Notes: generated by a model from the sequence alone, not told the origin. DNA of 19,761 nt from UBA1738 sp045658645 (GCA_045658645.1 JAZOVJ010000010.1:1-19761); one strand, 5' to 3'; shown: positions 4,763 through 12,004, counted from the first letter of the stretch. Translations and numbers: made by a program.

Positions 4763-5974
4763 ATGGCATCTATACGCAAACGTGGCAACACTTATCAGAT
4801 AAGAGTATCTGCAGGCTATGACATAAGCGGTAAACAGATAACAAAGACTATGACCTGGAAGCCTGCGGACAAAATGACACCAAAGCAAATAGAAAAAGAG
4901 CTTAACCGACAGGCTACACTCTTTGAAGAAAAGGTTATAAGCGGTCTTGCAGGGGATAACCGGCAGACGTTCGCAGAATATACGCATTATGTCCTGGACC
5001 TTAAAGAACGTTCAGGCTTAAAGTGTTCTACTTTGGAGCGGTACAAGAGCTTCAGCGAATACACCGACAAAGTAATCGGGCATTTAAAGTTATCTGATAT
5101 AAGGCCAAAGCACCTGAACGACTTATACAAAGGTCTTTCTGCAGACGGTATGAATAAGCGTACAGGCGGTAAGCTCTCAAATAAAACAATAGTGGAATAT
5201 CACCGTTTTATATCTGCCGTTCTGTCACAGGCAGAAAGAGAAATGCTTATACCGTACAATCCTGCACGCAGGGCAACACCGCCAAAGGCTGAAAAGAAAG
5301 AAGCTAACTACTTTCAAACTGAAGATGTTTATAATATCCTTGAGGCTTTAAAGTGTGAGCCTTTAAAATATCGCCTTGCGACTATGCTTTTAATGACTAC
5401 AGGTTGTCGCAGGGGCGAAATACTGGGGCTTAAATGGTCGAATGTAGACAAGGTCAATAAAACACTCGAAATAAAACAAAATCTTCAATACAGCCAAAAT
5501 ATAGGAACATATTTAACAACTACAAAAACAGGCAAGGTACGAAAAGTGCGTATTCCTGACGAACTTATGCCGCTCCTGTTAGAGTATCGAAAAGAGTATA
5601 TAAACTATAAGCGTAGTCTTGGGGACTATTGGGGCGGTTCGCAAAGGCTCGGCGTTGTCGGTTCTGATGATTGGATTGCTGACGATTTTATATTCATACA
5701 GGCAGACGGCAAGCCGATGCACCCTGATACTATAACAGATTGGCTTAATAAGTTTTCAAAGCGGAATGATTTACCACACATAAATCCTCACGCTTTCAGG
5801 CACACCGTAGCAAGCATTTTAATATCGCAGGGCGTGGACATTGTCACCGTATCAAAACAGCTTGGACACGATAAGGTATCGACTACAACAGATATTTACT
5901 CACACATCATAAACAAAGCAAGCGAACAAGCTGCAGACACGTTAGCAGATGTTATATTCAGGAAAAACGCATAA
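4763..5974 (+). CDS. int: Tyrosine-family site-specific integrase
   Basis: This is a 403-residue tyrosine recombinase. The N-terminal arm-binding region (residues 1-60, MASIRKRGNTYQIRVSAGYD) is followed by a SAM-like core-binding domain (~65-180) and the catalytic domain (~185-395). Catalytic residues are visible: R216 (TGCRRGE), H343-x-x-R346 (HAFR), H369 (LGH) and nucleophile Y379 (DIYSH). It is full length and should be active. It would recombine the element's attP with the tRNA-fMet 3' half, giving the 52-bp repeats seen here. Start at 4763 has AAAGGAGCGG 6 nt upstream. It is the last gene before a ~780-bp gene-free stretch ending at attR. Confidence 0.95.
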   Translation: MASIRKRGNTYQIRVSAGYDISGKQITKTMTWKPADKMTPKQIEKELNRQATLFEEKVISGLAGDNRQTFAEYTHYVLDLKERSGLKCSTLERYKSFSEYTDKVIGHLKLSDIRPKHLNDLYKGLSADGMNKRTGGKLSNKTIVEYHRFISAVLSQAEREMLIPYNPARRATPPKAEKKEANYFQTEDVYNILEALKCEPLKYRLATMLLMTTGCRRGEILGLKWSNVDKVNKTLEIKQNLQYSQNIGTYLTTTKTGKVRKVRIPDELMPLLLEYRKEYINYKRSLGDYWGGSQRLGVVGSDDWIADDFIFIQADGKPMHPDTITDWLNKFSKRNDLPHINPHAFRHTVASILISQGVDIVTVSKQLGHDKVSTTTDIYSHIINKASEQAADTLADVIFRKNA

Positions 5975-5992
5975 TTCATATATAAAAATATT

Positions 5993-6031
5993 ACCGGAGC
6001 GGAATTATATTTGCCGTTCCGGTTCTTTTTT
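5993..6031 (+). terminator. Terminator after integrase
   Basis: Arms ACCGGA-CGG and CCG-TCCGGT (5993-6002 / 6014-6023) are followed by TTCTTTTTTT. The 5' arm contains one copy of the GGAGCGG heptamer (5996-6002). Confidence 0.75.
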
Positions 6032-6047
6032 TGTCTGATTTGGTAAA

Positions 6048-6160
6048 CATTTGTACTAAAAAATGTCACTAAAAATAATTACTTGAACAAGCCCGCAAAG
6101 CCTGTCGTTTCAAGGCTTTCGGGACTTTTCAAAAATTGGGTTTTTTGAAATTATTTTTGC
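6048..6160 (+). repeat. Structured repeat copy C (of three)
   Basis: Very close to copy A, with the best-paired first hairpin of the three (AAGCCCG-AAAGCCT ... AGGCTTT-CGGG-CTT). The outer AAAAATAATT and AATTATTTTT segments are also complementary, so the repeat can be drawn as an outer stem enclosing two hairpins. Unlike copies A and B, it has no gene downstream in either orientation: to the left is the end of int, to the right are about 590 bp without genes before attR. Confidence 0.85.
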
Positions 6161-6165
6161 TTAAA

Positions 6166-6617
6166 AAACACTAAAATTTACGATTTATACACCTATATTA
6201 TATCACTTTTAAAAAATAAAGCAAGGGTTTTTATAATTGTTATTGTTTGAAAAAAGACTATTAAAAAGCTGTAAATCCTTGATTTTTCCTGCATTTATCG
6301 GCAAGTCTAATTAACTTTTTATAAAAACAACCCCCTTCATGTGATATATCACGCATAGAAATTGTTGTGCCCTTCTCGGTTCCCAAAGCACCACCCACCG
6401 CTATATTTTAGGGGGGAGTATGCAGGCTGTATGATTGTTTGGTGGGGGGTCATACGTGCGTGAGAGAGGAAAATCTAACTGCACCCACCGGTCTATAATA
6501 AAGCAGCTTCAGGAAGCATATAGGGGGATATACTATTGATACGTTCCGCTCCTGGATATGTATCACATTCCTAATTGATTGGGAATTTACTAATTATTCC
6601 GCTCCGATGTTACTTTG
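6166..6617. other. Gene-free region with G-runs, palindromes and direct repeats
   Basis: I find no supported gene here. Visible structure: the 12-bp palindrome GTGATATATCAC (6341-6352); direct repeats CACCCACCG at 6392-6400 and 6482-6490; G-runs near 6411 and 6445, the latter in the loop of an inverted repeat GTATGA/TCATAC (6429-6434, 6450-6455); an imperfect inverted repeat TGATAC-N17-GTATCA (6537-6565) with a CCGCTCC heptamer in its loop; and another heptamer at 6599-6605. Composition differs from the AT-rich surroundings. An origin of transfer, packaging site or recombination enhancer is possible, but none can be assigned. Confidence 0.4.
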
Positions 6618-6641
6618 TTTGTCCATTATTTGTCCATTATT
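6618..6641 (+). repeat. Right copy of tandem TTTGTCCATTA units (candidate integrase arm site)
   Basis: Exact 24-bp match to 1658-1681, here 116 bp from attR. An inverted, shorter copy ACAATGGAC follows at 6648-6656. Its presence at both ends of the element and only there supports an arm-type recombinase site. Confidence 0.55.
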
Positions 6642-6756
6642 CATATGACAATGGACAGAAAGAGACGTTAAAATATAATAAGTATGTAATGATAAAACCG
6701 CATAACAAAGCCGATTGATAGAGCAGAAAGAAAAGGAATAAAGGCAAAACCTATGT

Positions 6757-6808
6757 CTCATAACCCGAAGGTCGCGTGGTTCAAATCCCGTCCCCGCAAC
6801 CAATTTAA
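6757..6808 (+). repeat. attR: 52-bp direct repeat of the tRNA-fMet 3' half
   Basis: Identical to 1544-1595. Upstream sequence does not resemble a tRNA 5' half, so this is a tRNA fragment, not a second gene. It is the chromosomal 3' end of the original tRNA, left next to its own terminator. Confidence 0.92.
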
Positions 6809-6833
6809 AAAGTCACAGGAATGTGACTTTTTT
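6807..6833 (+). terminator. Original tRNA-fMet terminator, displaced by the element
   Basis: AAAAAGTCACA (6807-6817), loop GGAA, TGTGACTTTTTT (6822-6833). It follows the attR tRNA fragment directly, now about 5.2 kb from the tRNA promoter. Confidence 0.8.
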
Positions 6834-6840
6834 GCTTTTT

Positions 6841-7024
6841 AAGGGTTATGAGCCCGAGGGCGAATAAGTCGAAGGAAGAGAGCGAAGCGAACGGCCGAGT
6901 GGAAGTGAATGACAGTCCTGAGGACTGTCAGAGCCACGAGGGGACCGAGCCGCAGCGAGACCGCGTGGTTCAAATCCCGTCACCTCAGACCACTTTAAAA
7001 AGTCACAGAAATGTGGCTTTTTTT
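6841..7024 (+). other. Palindromic segment ending in a diverged tRNA T-arm and terminator copy
   Basis: The 3' end (6962-7024) repeats the tRNA T arm seen in attR, including the same extra base in the T stem, then a different acceptor end (CACCTCAGACCA) and a near-copy of the terminator (AAAAAGTCACA-GAAA-TGTGGCT). No matching 5' half of a tRNA is present. Instead 6841-6960 holds GGGTTATGAGCCCGA (an inverted match to the fMet anticodon arm), purine-rich GCGAAGCGAA repeats, and a nested fold: CGGC/GCCG (6892, 6949), GTGG/CCAC (6899, 6934) and a perfect 9-bp hairpin TGACAGTCC-TGA-GGACTGTCA (6910-6930). It could be a degenerate tandem tRNA with an inserted palindrome, or an RNA. I do not recognise the family. 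Confidence 0.5.
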
Positions 7025-7061
7025 GTTTTTTTTTCGTGTCATAAGCCCATAAAATTCATAT

Positions 7062-7097
7062 AAAAAAACACCCTAATACGCATCGTTTCGGGTGTTT
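7062..7097 (-). terminator. Terminator of the argG-argH-PHP gene set
   Basis: Minus strand: AAACACCC (7090-7097), a 16-nt loop, GGGTGTTT (7066-7073), then a T run (7062-7065). It lies about 40 bp beyond the PHP gene stop. Confidence 0.8.
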
Positions 7098-7136
7098 AAA
7101 TCACTCTATAATTCAATCAATTATTTCCGGAAAGTA

Positions 7137-7859
7137 TCATACATCTTTGATTATCAGATTAAGAGCGTTTTTGCTCAGGATTTCTGTAGCATAATCTGCA
7201 TCGGTGTTTTTTAAAATATAATCAACACCAGGAGATAAGCTTGGTGGTCTGTAGTTGACACGGTGCCCGTCAGAACCTATAAAATGCACGTATTTATTTT
7301 CCAAAAGCTGTCTTGCACGTTCCCTTAATGAAGCGTCATTTTCGTCAACAAGGTCCTGAACATTTACCTGTATCAAAGCTCCATTTCTAATAAGAATTCC
7401 GATGGTAGTGCCGGTCAGAGAATAGATGCGCTCCATGTGTGCAATTATCGGTCTATAGCCGTGCTTTTTCAACTCGTCAATAATAAATAATGCTTCTTCA
7501 AGCTCTATGTCGGGATACAACTCAGTAAGTACGAAGTTGGAGTCGCCAAGTGTTGTAAAAACACCTGTTTCGAGGCGATGTAATACTGAGTCAATAGTTG
7601 CCTTTGAACACAGTACCTCGCACCCTTTATGTAATCGTATATTTATTCTTGATGCCGTTACTGCATCCTTCAAAGCTTGCAGGTTTTTATTATATGTTTC
7701 TGCATTATCCTTAATGCAACCGCTGTGCGAAGCACAAAAAATATCGGTTACTCCTTGACTTATTGATAATTTTAACAGTTCAAGTGATTCCTCTATGCTG
7801 CATGAACCGTCATCTATGCCGGGAGTTACATGCATATGTAAATCGACTATTGGGTACAT
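7137..7859 (-). CDS. PHP-domain phosphatase, CpsB/YwqE type
   Basis: This 240-residue protein covers a whole single PHP domain. Metal-binding motifs are in order: DLHMHVTPGIDDGS (H8, H10), ASHSG, an E in GCEVL, AHMERIY, and GSDGHR near residue 205. This arrangement is that of the manganese-dependent CpsB/CapC/YwqE phosphatases, which dephosphorylate tyrosine on bacterial capsule kinases. No capsule or tyrosine-kinase gene is nearby, so the substrate here is open; a histidinol-phosphatase-like role is less likely given the sequence. Start at 7859 has GGAGGT 6 nt upstream. It is 55 bp downstream of argH in the same direction and probably shares its transcript. Confidence 0.8.
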   Translation of the reverse strand: MYPIVDLHMHVTPGIDDGSCSIEESLELLKLSISQGVTDIFCASHSGCIKDNAETYNKNLQALKDAVTASRINIRLHKGCEVLCSKATIDSVLHRLETGVFTTLGDSNFVLTELYPDIELEEALFIIDELKKHGYRPIIAHMERIYSLTGTTIGILIRNGALIQVNVQDLVDENDASLRERARQLLENKYVHFIGSDGHRVNYRPPSLSPGVDYILKNTDADYATEILSKNALNLIIKDV

Positions 7860-7914
7860 ATTATGACCTCCGAATTTAAAAGTCAGACAAGTGTTGCTGC
7901 TTGGTTGATTGCAC

Positions 7915-9294
7915 TTAACAATTTTTTATAAAATCTTCTGCGATGGCAATTGCCTTTTCCACAGTTTCCTTTGCAGGACCGCCGATTACGGTACGTCCGT
8001 TTACACAGGTTTCCATACTGATTGCGTCATAGACGTCGTTTTCGATGATGTTTGAAAATTCCTTAAATTCATCGAGTGTAAGCTCGTCTAATGACTTATC
8101 CTTGCTTATTGAATAGAACACCAGCTTTCCAACCACTTCGTGAGCGTCACGGAACGGCATACCTTTTTTCACAAGATAGTCGGCAACGTCGGTTGCATTT
8201 GTAAATCCGCCCTTTGCACCCTTTAGCATATTTTCCTTGCGGACTGTCATAGTAACAATCATATCACGGAAAACCGGCAGGCAAAGCTTAACGGTGTCGA
8301 TAGCATCAAATATAGGCTCCTTGTCTTCCTGCATATCCTTATTGTAAGCAAGAGGGATACCTTTCATTGTAGTCAAAAGCCCCATCAGGTGACCATAAAC
8401 ACGACCTGTTTTACCACGAATAAGCTCGGCAACGTCAGGGTTTTTCTTCTGTGGCATTATTGACGAGCCGGTTGAGAATGCATCGTCCATTTCAACGAAT
8501 GAGAATTCGTGGCTTGACCAAAGGATAAGTTCCTCTGAAAAACGTGACAGATGCATCATTATAATTGAAAGACAGCTTGCAAGCTCGATTACAAAATCCC
8601 TGTCCGAAACGCCGTCCAATGAATTTTGTGTAACACTTGCAAAACCAAGCTCATTTGCCACAAATTCACGGTCTAACGGATAGGTTGTTCCGGCAAGTGC
8701 ACCTGAACCTAAAGGCATTACGTTAGTACGCTTCTTTGTGTCCAGAAGACGCTGTGAGTCACGCTTTAACATTTCAAAATACGCCATTAAATGATGTGCA
8801 AAGCTGATTGGCTGTGCCTTTTGAAGATGTGTGTAACCCGGCATAATTGTTTCTGTATGCTCTTTTGCGATGGTAATAATTGCTTCCATAAGGCTTTTAA
8901 CCATATTGTAGATTTCGTCAATCTCGTCCATCAAATACATACGTATATCAAGGGCGACCTGGTCGTTGCGGCTTCTGCCCGTGTGCAGACGTTTTCCTGC
9001 ATCGCCGATTTTGTCGGTCAGAAGCTTTTCAACGTTCATATGTATATCTTCTGCATCAATCAAAAACTGGGCTTTGCCGTTTTCGATGTCGGCAAGTACT
9101 TCCAAAAGACCATTCACAATTTTTTCGGAATCTTTTGCATCAATGATACCCTGCTTGCCAAGCATTTTTGCGTGTGCTATGCTACCCTTAATGTCCTGTG
9201 CATACATACGCTTGTCAAAGCGGATTGATGAGTTAAAATCGTCTACTTTCTTGTCGGTGTTTTTCTGAAAACGACCGCCCCATAATTTTGCCAT
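7915..9294 (-). CDS. argH: Argininosuccinate lyase
   Basis: This 459-residue enzyme has the normal family length. It cleaves argininosuccinate to arginine and fumarate, the last step of arginine synthesis, in the cytoplasm as a homotetramer. The sequence starts MAKLWGGRFQ and has the fumarase/aspartase signature GSSIMPQKKNPD, plus HTGRSRNDQVALD and PGYTHLQKAQP, all characteristic. Start at 9294 has GAGGAG about 9 nt upstream. It lies 109 bp downstream of argG, and the gap holds a promoter framed by an inverted repeat. The gene order argG-argH is the common one. Confidence 0.97.
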   Translation of the reverse strand: MAKLWGGRFQKNTDKKVDDFNSSIRFDKRMYAQDIKGSIAHAKMLGKQGIIDAKDSEKIVNGLLEVLADIENGKAQFLIDAEDIHMNVEKLLTDKIGDAGKRLHTGRSRNDQVALDIRMYLMDEIDEIYNMVKSLMEAIITIAKEHTETIMPGYTHLQKAQPISFAHHLMAYFEMLKRDSQRLLDTKKRTNVMPLGSGALAGTTYPLDREFVANELGFASVTQNSLDGVSDRDFVIELASCLSIIMMHLSRFSEELILWSSHEFSFVEMDDAFSTGSSIMPQKKNPDVAELIRGKTGRVYGHLMGLLTTMKGIPLAYNKDMQEDKEPIFDAIDTVKLCLPVFRDMIVTMTVRKENMLKGAKGGFTNATDVADYLVKKGMPFRDAHEVVGKLVFYSISKDKSLDELTLDEFKEFSNIIENDVYDAISMETCVNGRTVIGGPAKETVEKAIAIAEDFIKNC

Positions 9295-9323
9295 TTTAGT
9301 AAATCTCCTCTTTATATAATTAA

Positions 9324-9364
9324 GACTTCCGAATTATTATACCATAAAAATCCGGAAGTCTCAA
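9324..9364 (-). promoter_or_regulatory. argH promoter framed by an inverted repeat
   Basis: Minus strand: -35 TTGAGA (9359-9364), 17-nt spacer, -10 TATAAT (9336-9341). A 9-bp inverted repeat AGACTTCCG (9324-9332, plus strand) / CGGAAGTCT (9353-9361) brackets the -10 and touches the -35. As RNA from argG read-through it would form a hairpin with no T-run. It could be an operator or a processing hairpin. It does not look like a canonical ArgR box. Confidence 0.5.
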
Positions 9365-9403
9365 TATGTAAGTTTTAATTATTTTAAGAACGGGTCTATA
9401 CTC

Positions 9404-10639
9404 TTATTTCCAGTCCTTATACTTATTTTCGCCTTTAGCATTCATTGCCATAGCACGAACCTTTAGCGGTAAGCCGTAAAGATTGATGAATCCTTCAGCG
9501 TCCTTATGTGAGTAAAGCTCGTGTGAGTCGCCGAATGATGCGATTTCTTCATTATATAATGAATATGGGCTTGTAGCACCTGCAGGGTAGATGTTACCCT
9601 TGTAAAGCTTAAGTTTAACGTCGCCTGTTACAGTTTCGTCCATAACATCAAACATTGCGCTCATAGCTTCACGAAGCGGTGTAAACCACTTTCCGTCATA
9701 AACAAGTTCAGAGAACTTAACTGCGGCCTGACGCTTAAAGCTCTGTGTATCACGGTCAAGACAAAGGTATTCAAGTTCCTTGATTGCAGCGTATAGAATT
9801 GTTCCGCCCGGAGTTTCATAAACGCCACGTGACTTCATACCAACAAGACGGTCTTCAACGATGTCTGCAATACCTACGCCGTATTCACCACCAATTTTGT
9901 TCAATTCTTCAAGCAGTGCAAGCGGCTTCATCTTCTTGCCGTCAAGGGCAACGGCTTCGCCCTTTTCAAAGCTGATTGTAACGTATTTTGGAGTATCAGG
10001 TGCCTTTTCAGGTGAAACGCCAAGCTTCAAAAGTGTATCAAGCTGTGGCTCGTTTGCAGGACTTTCAAGGTCCATACCTTCGTGGCTTATATGCCATACG
10101 TTACGGTCACGGGAATAAAGTTCCTTTTTAGTTACAGGGATTTCGACGCCGTGAGCATTTGCATAGTCAACCGCATCTTCACGAGATTTAATATCCCAGA
10201 TTCTCCAAGGAGCGATAATCTTAAGGTCAGGGTTCAGTGCCTTAACTGTAAGCTCGAAACGAACCTGGTCGTTACCCTTTCCTGTGCAACCGTGACAAAT
10301 AGCTGTTGCGCCTTCTTTTTCTGCGATTTCAACCAATTTCTTTGCGATAATCGGACGGGCGTGAGATGTTCCTAAAAGATATTTGCCTTCATATTCTGCA
10401 CCTGCCTTAACAACCGGCCAGATGTAATCCTTAACGTATTCTTCCTTAAGGTCAGCCAAGTATAGCTTTGAAGCACCAGCTTTTTTTGCACGTTCTTCAA
10501 GACCATCTGTTTCCTTACCCTGACCAACGTCACCGCAAACTGCGATTACTTCATAGTCATAGTTTTCTTTAAGCCACGGAATGATTATTGATGTATCAAG
10601 TCCGCCTGAGTATGCTAAAACAACTTTTTCCTTTGCCAT
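9404..10639 (-). CDS. argG: Argininosuccinate synthase
   Basis: This 411-residue enzyme joins citrulline and aspartate using ATP to give argininosuccinate, the substrate of the ArgH encoded next. The PP-loop ATP motif AYSGGLDTS is at residues 9-17; GCTGKGNDQVRFE and the SRDRNVWHISHEG stretch are also diagnostic. Length is normal for the family. Start at 10639 has AGGAGG 7 nt upstream, and a good promoter lies at 10686-10714. It is divergent from ruvC. Confidence 0.97.
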   Translation of the reverse strand: MAKEKVVLAYSGGLDTSIIIPWLKENYDYEVIAVCGDVGQGKETDGLEERAKKAGASKLYLADLKEEYVKDYIWPVVKAGAEYEGKYLLGTSHARPIIAKKLVEIAEKEGATAICHGCTGKGNDQVRFELTVKALNPDLKIIAPWRIWDIKSREDAVDYANAHGVEIPVTKKELYSRDRNVWHISHEGMDLESPANEPQLDTLLKLGVSPEKAPDTPKYVTISFEKGEAVALDGKKMKPLALLEELNKIGGEYGVGIADIVEDRLVGMKSRGVYETPGGTILYAAIKELEYLCLDRDTQSFKRQAAVKFSELVYDGKWFTPLREAMSAMFDVMDETVTGDVKLKLYKGNIYPAGATSPYSLYNEEIASFGDSHELYSHKDAEGFINLYGLPLKVRAMAMNAKGENKYKDWK

Positions 10640-10685
10640 ATTGAAATTCCTCCTGATTTAGTGTAAAATATATGTGTTGAGTATT

Positions 10686-10714
10686 ATTATACATTTTTAT
10701 TTATAATTATGCAA
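10686..10714 (-). promoter_or_regulatory. argG promoter
   Basis: Minus strand: -35 TTGCAT (10709-10714), 17-nt spacer, -10 TATAAT (10686-10691). The surroundings are very AT-rich, with a GTAT-AATA-ATAC element overlapping the -10, which could be a degenerate ArgR-type half-site pair, but the match is too weak to call. Confidence 0.6.
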
Positions 10715-10758
10715 TAGTCAAATGTGCTAAAAGTACATAAAAATAAGGGGTGTTTTTT

Positions 10759-11259
10759 GTGATTATTTTAGGTATAGACCCGGGGTATGCCATTGTGGGC
10801 ATAGGAGTGCTTGAATACAAGGGAAACAAGTTCAGGCCGATTGAGTATAATGCCATAACGACACACGCATCGGAGGCTACCAGTTTGAGGCTTAAAAGAA
10901 TAAAGGAAGATATACAGGATTTTTTGCATAAATATAAACCCGATGCGGTTGCGATAGAAGAGCTTTTCTTCAATAATAATGCAAAAACTGCCATAGCCGT
11001 AGCACAGGCAAGAGGAGTTTTGGTGGCAGAAGTGGCATCTTGTGGTATTCCTATTTATGAATATACACCTCTTCAGATTAAGCAGGCGGTAACAGGCTAC
11101 GGAAGAGCGGAAAAGGGACAGATTCAGCAGATGGTTAAAATGCTTCTGAACCTTAATGCTGTGCCGAAACCGGACGACGCAGCAGATGCTTTGGCGGTTG
11201 CAATCTGCCACGCTCATTCTGCGAAAATCAACGAGGAATTAGGGGTTAATCGTCTGTAA
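10759..11259 (+). CDS. ruvC: Crossover junction endodeoxyribonuclease RuvC
   Basis: This 166-residue nuclease resolves Holliday junctions with the RuvAB motor. The RNase H-like fold shows the acidic active site: D7 in LGIDPG, E67 in AIEELFF, D140 and D143 in PDDAADALA. Start is a GTG at 10759, 8 nt after AAGGGG; a second in-frame GTG at 10750 falls inside that site and was rejected. ruvA and ruvB follow in the same direction after 135 bp that contain another promoter. Length is typical. Confidence 0.95.
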   Translation: MIILGIDPGYAIVGIGVLEYKGNKFRPIEYNAITTHASEATSLRLKRIKEDIQDFLHKYKPDAVAIEELFFNNNAKTAIAVAQARGVLVAEVASCGIPIYEYTPLQIKQAVTGYGRAEKGQIQQMVKMLLNLNAVPKPDDAADALAVAICHAHSAKINEELGVNRL

Positions 11260-11299
11260 AATCCGTTATATACTTGTAATGTAAACGTAAACTCATTTA

Positions 11300-11370
11300 T
11301 GCATATTTTGTGGTATAATGTTATAGTAAACTGTAACATGGGGAAATAGCACCACGAAATATGCATATTT
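11300..11370 (+). promoter_or_regulatory. Extended -10 promoter between ruvC and ruvA, within an inverted repeat
   Basis: An extended -10 TGGTATAAT (11311-11319) has no good -35. TGCATATTTTGTGGT (11300-11314) is inverted at 11351-11365 (14 of 15 matches). The right arm also contains the perfect 14-bp palindrome AAATATGCATATTT (11357-11370). I found no GAAC-N4-GTTC SOS box. The repeats could bind a regulator of ruvAB or form a leader hairpin ending about 25 nt before the ruvA start. Confidence 0.45.
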
Positions 11371-11394
11371 TTGCATAAAAAGGAAGGAATAGAG

Positions 11395-11979
11395 ATGTAC
11401 TACTATATAAAAGGTGAGTTGATTTTAAAACAAGATAATTTTGCTGTTGTGGATAATGGCGGAGTGGGGTATAAGATTTATACATCACAGCTTTCTTTAG
11501 ATGGCATAAGTGTTGGAAGTGAGGTAACCTTTTACACCTATCTTTATGTGAGAGAAGATATTTTTGATGTTTACGGCTTTACAAGAAATGATGAGCTTTC
11601 TATGTTTTTGCACCTTTTGTCAGTTTCGGGTGTCGGACCGAAGGCTGCTCTTGCAATCCTGTCGACAGTTACACCTAATCAGCTTGTGCTTGCTGTTATG
11701 ACAAGCGATGCAAAGACTCTTACAAAAGCGGTGGGCGTTGGTGCAAAGATGGCGCAGAGAGTTATACTTGAACTTAAGGATAAGCTGAAGAATTCTGAAA
11801 TTGTGCCGGAGGAGGTTGTGACCCGCGAGGTGACACTTGATACGGCGGCACTTGAAGCAGTAAGTGCGCTTACTGTTTTGGGATATTCACAAAGCGAAGC
11901 AAAATCAGCAGTTTCTAAAGTTGACCCGACGCTGGGCGTTGAAGAAATTGTAAAACGTGCTCTTTTACAGCTGATGTAA
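11395..11979 (+). CDS. ruvA: Holliday junction branch migration protein RuvA
   Basis: This 194-residue protein is a tetrameric junction-binding subunit that loads RuvB on DNA. The N-terminal OB fold begins MYYYIKGELI. The HhH motifs include SVSGVGPKAALAILS and AVGVGAKMAQRVILELKDKL. The C-terminal domain that contacts RuvB is ALEAVSALTVLGYSQSEA. Start at 11395 has GGAAGGA upstream; the in-frame ATG eight codons earlier lacks a ribosome binding site. ruvB starts 25 bp after its stop. Confidence 0.96.
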   Translation: MYYYIKGELILKQDNFAVVDNGGVGYKIYTSQLSLDGISVGSEVTFYTYLYVREDIFDVYGFTRNDELSMFLHLLSVSGVGPKAALAILSTVTPNQLVLAVMTSDAKTLTKAVGVGAKMAQRVILELKDKLKNSEIVPEEVVTREVTLDTAALEAVSALTVLGYSQSEAKSAVSKVDPTLGVEEIVKRALLQLM

Positions 11980-12004
11980 GTGTAGCAAAAAGGAGAGTGA
12001 ATAT

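Noticed and set aside
2073..6160. The three ~115-bp repeats as a CRISPR array or miniature transposon
   Set aside because: Spacing is 0.9-3 kb with genes between, so not CRISPR. I see no target-site duplication or clean terminal inverted repeats, so a transposon is not supported.
6757..6808. Second tRNA gene at attR
   Set aside because: Only the 3' half is present; there is no D arm or 5' acceptor strand upstream, so it is an att duplication.
6848..7063. Rightward 71-residue open frame over the palindromic segment
   Set aside because: It starts inside the anticodon-like palindrome, has no ribosome binding site, and runs through the T-arm copy and terminator.
8791..9268. Rightward open frames inside argH
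   Set aside because: Shadows of a strongly conserved enzyme gene; no ribosome binding site. The same applies to the frames opposite argG, ruvA, ruvB, the amidase, queA, tgt and the AlaX gene.
10640..10758. ArgR operator upstream of argG
   Set aside because: Only a weak GTAT-N4-ATAC element is present, which AT-rich DNA yields by chance.
11260..11394. LexA/SOS box controlling ruvAB
   Set aside because: No GAAC-N4-GTTC or close variant is found in the ruvC-ruvA gap.
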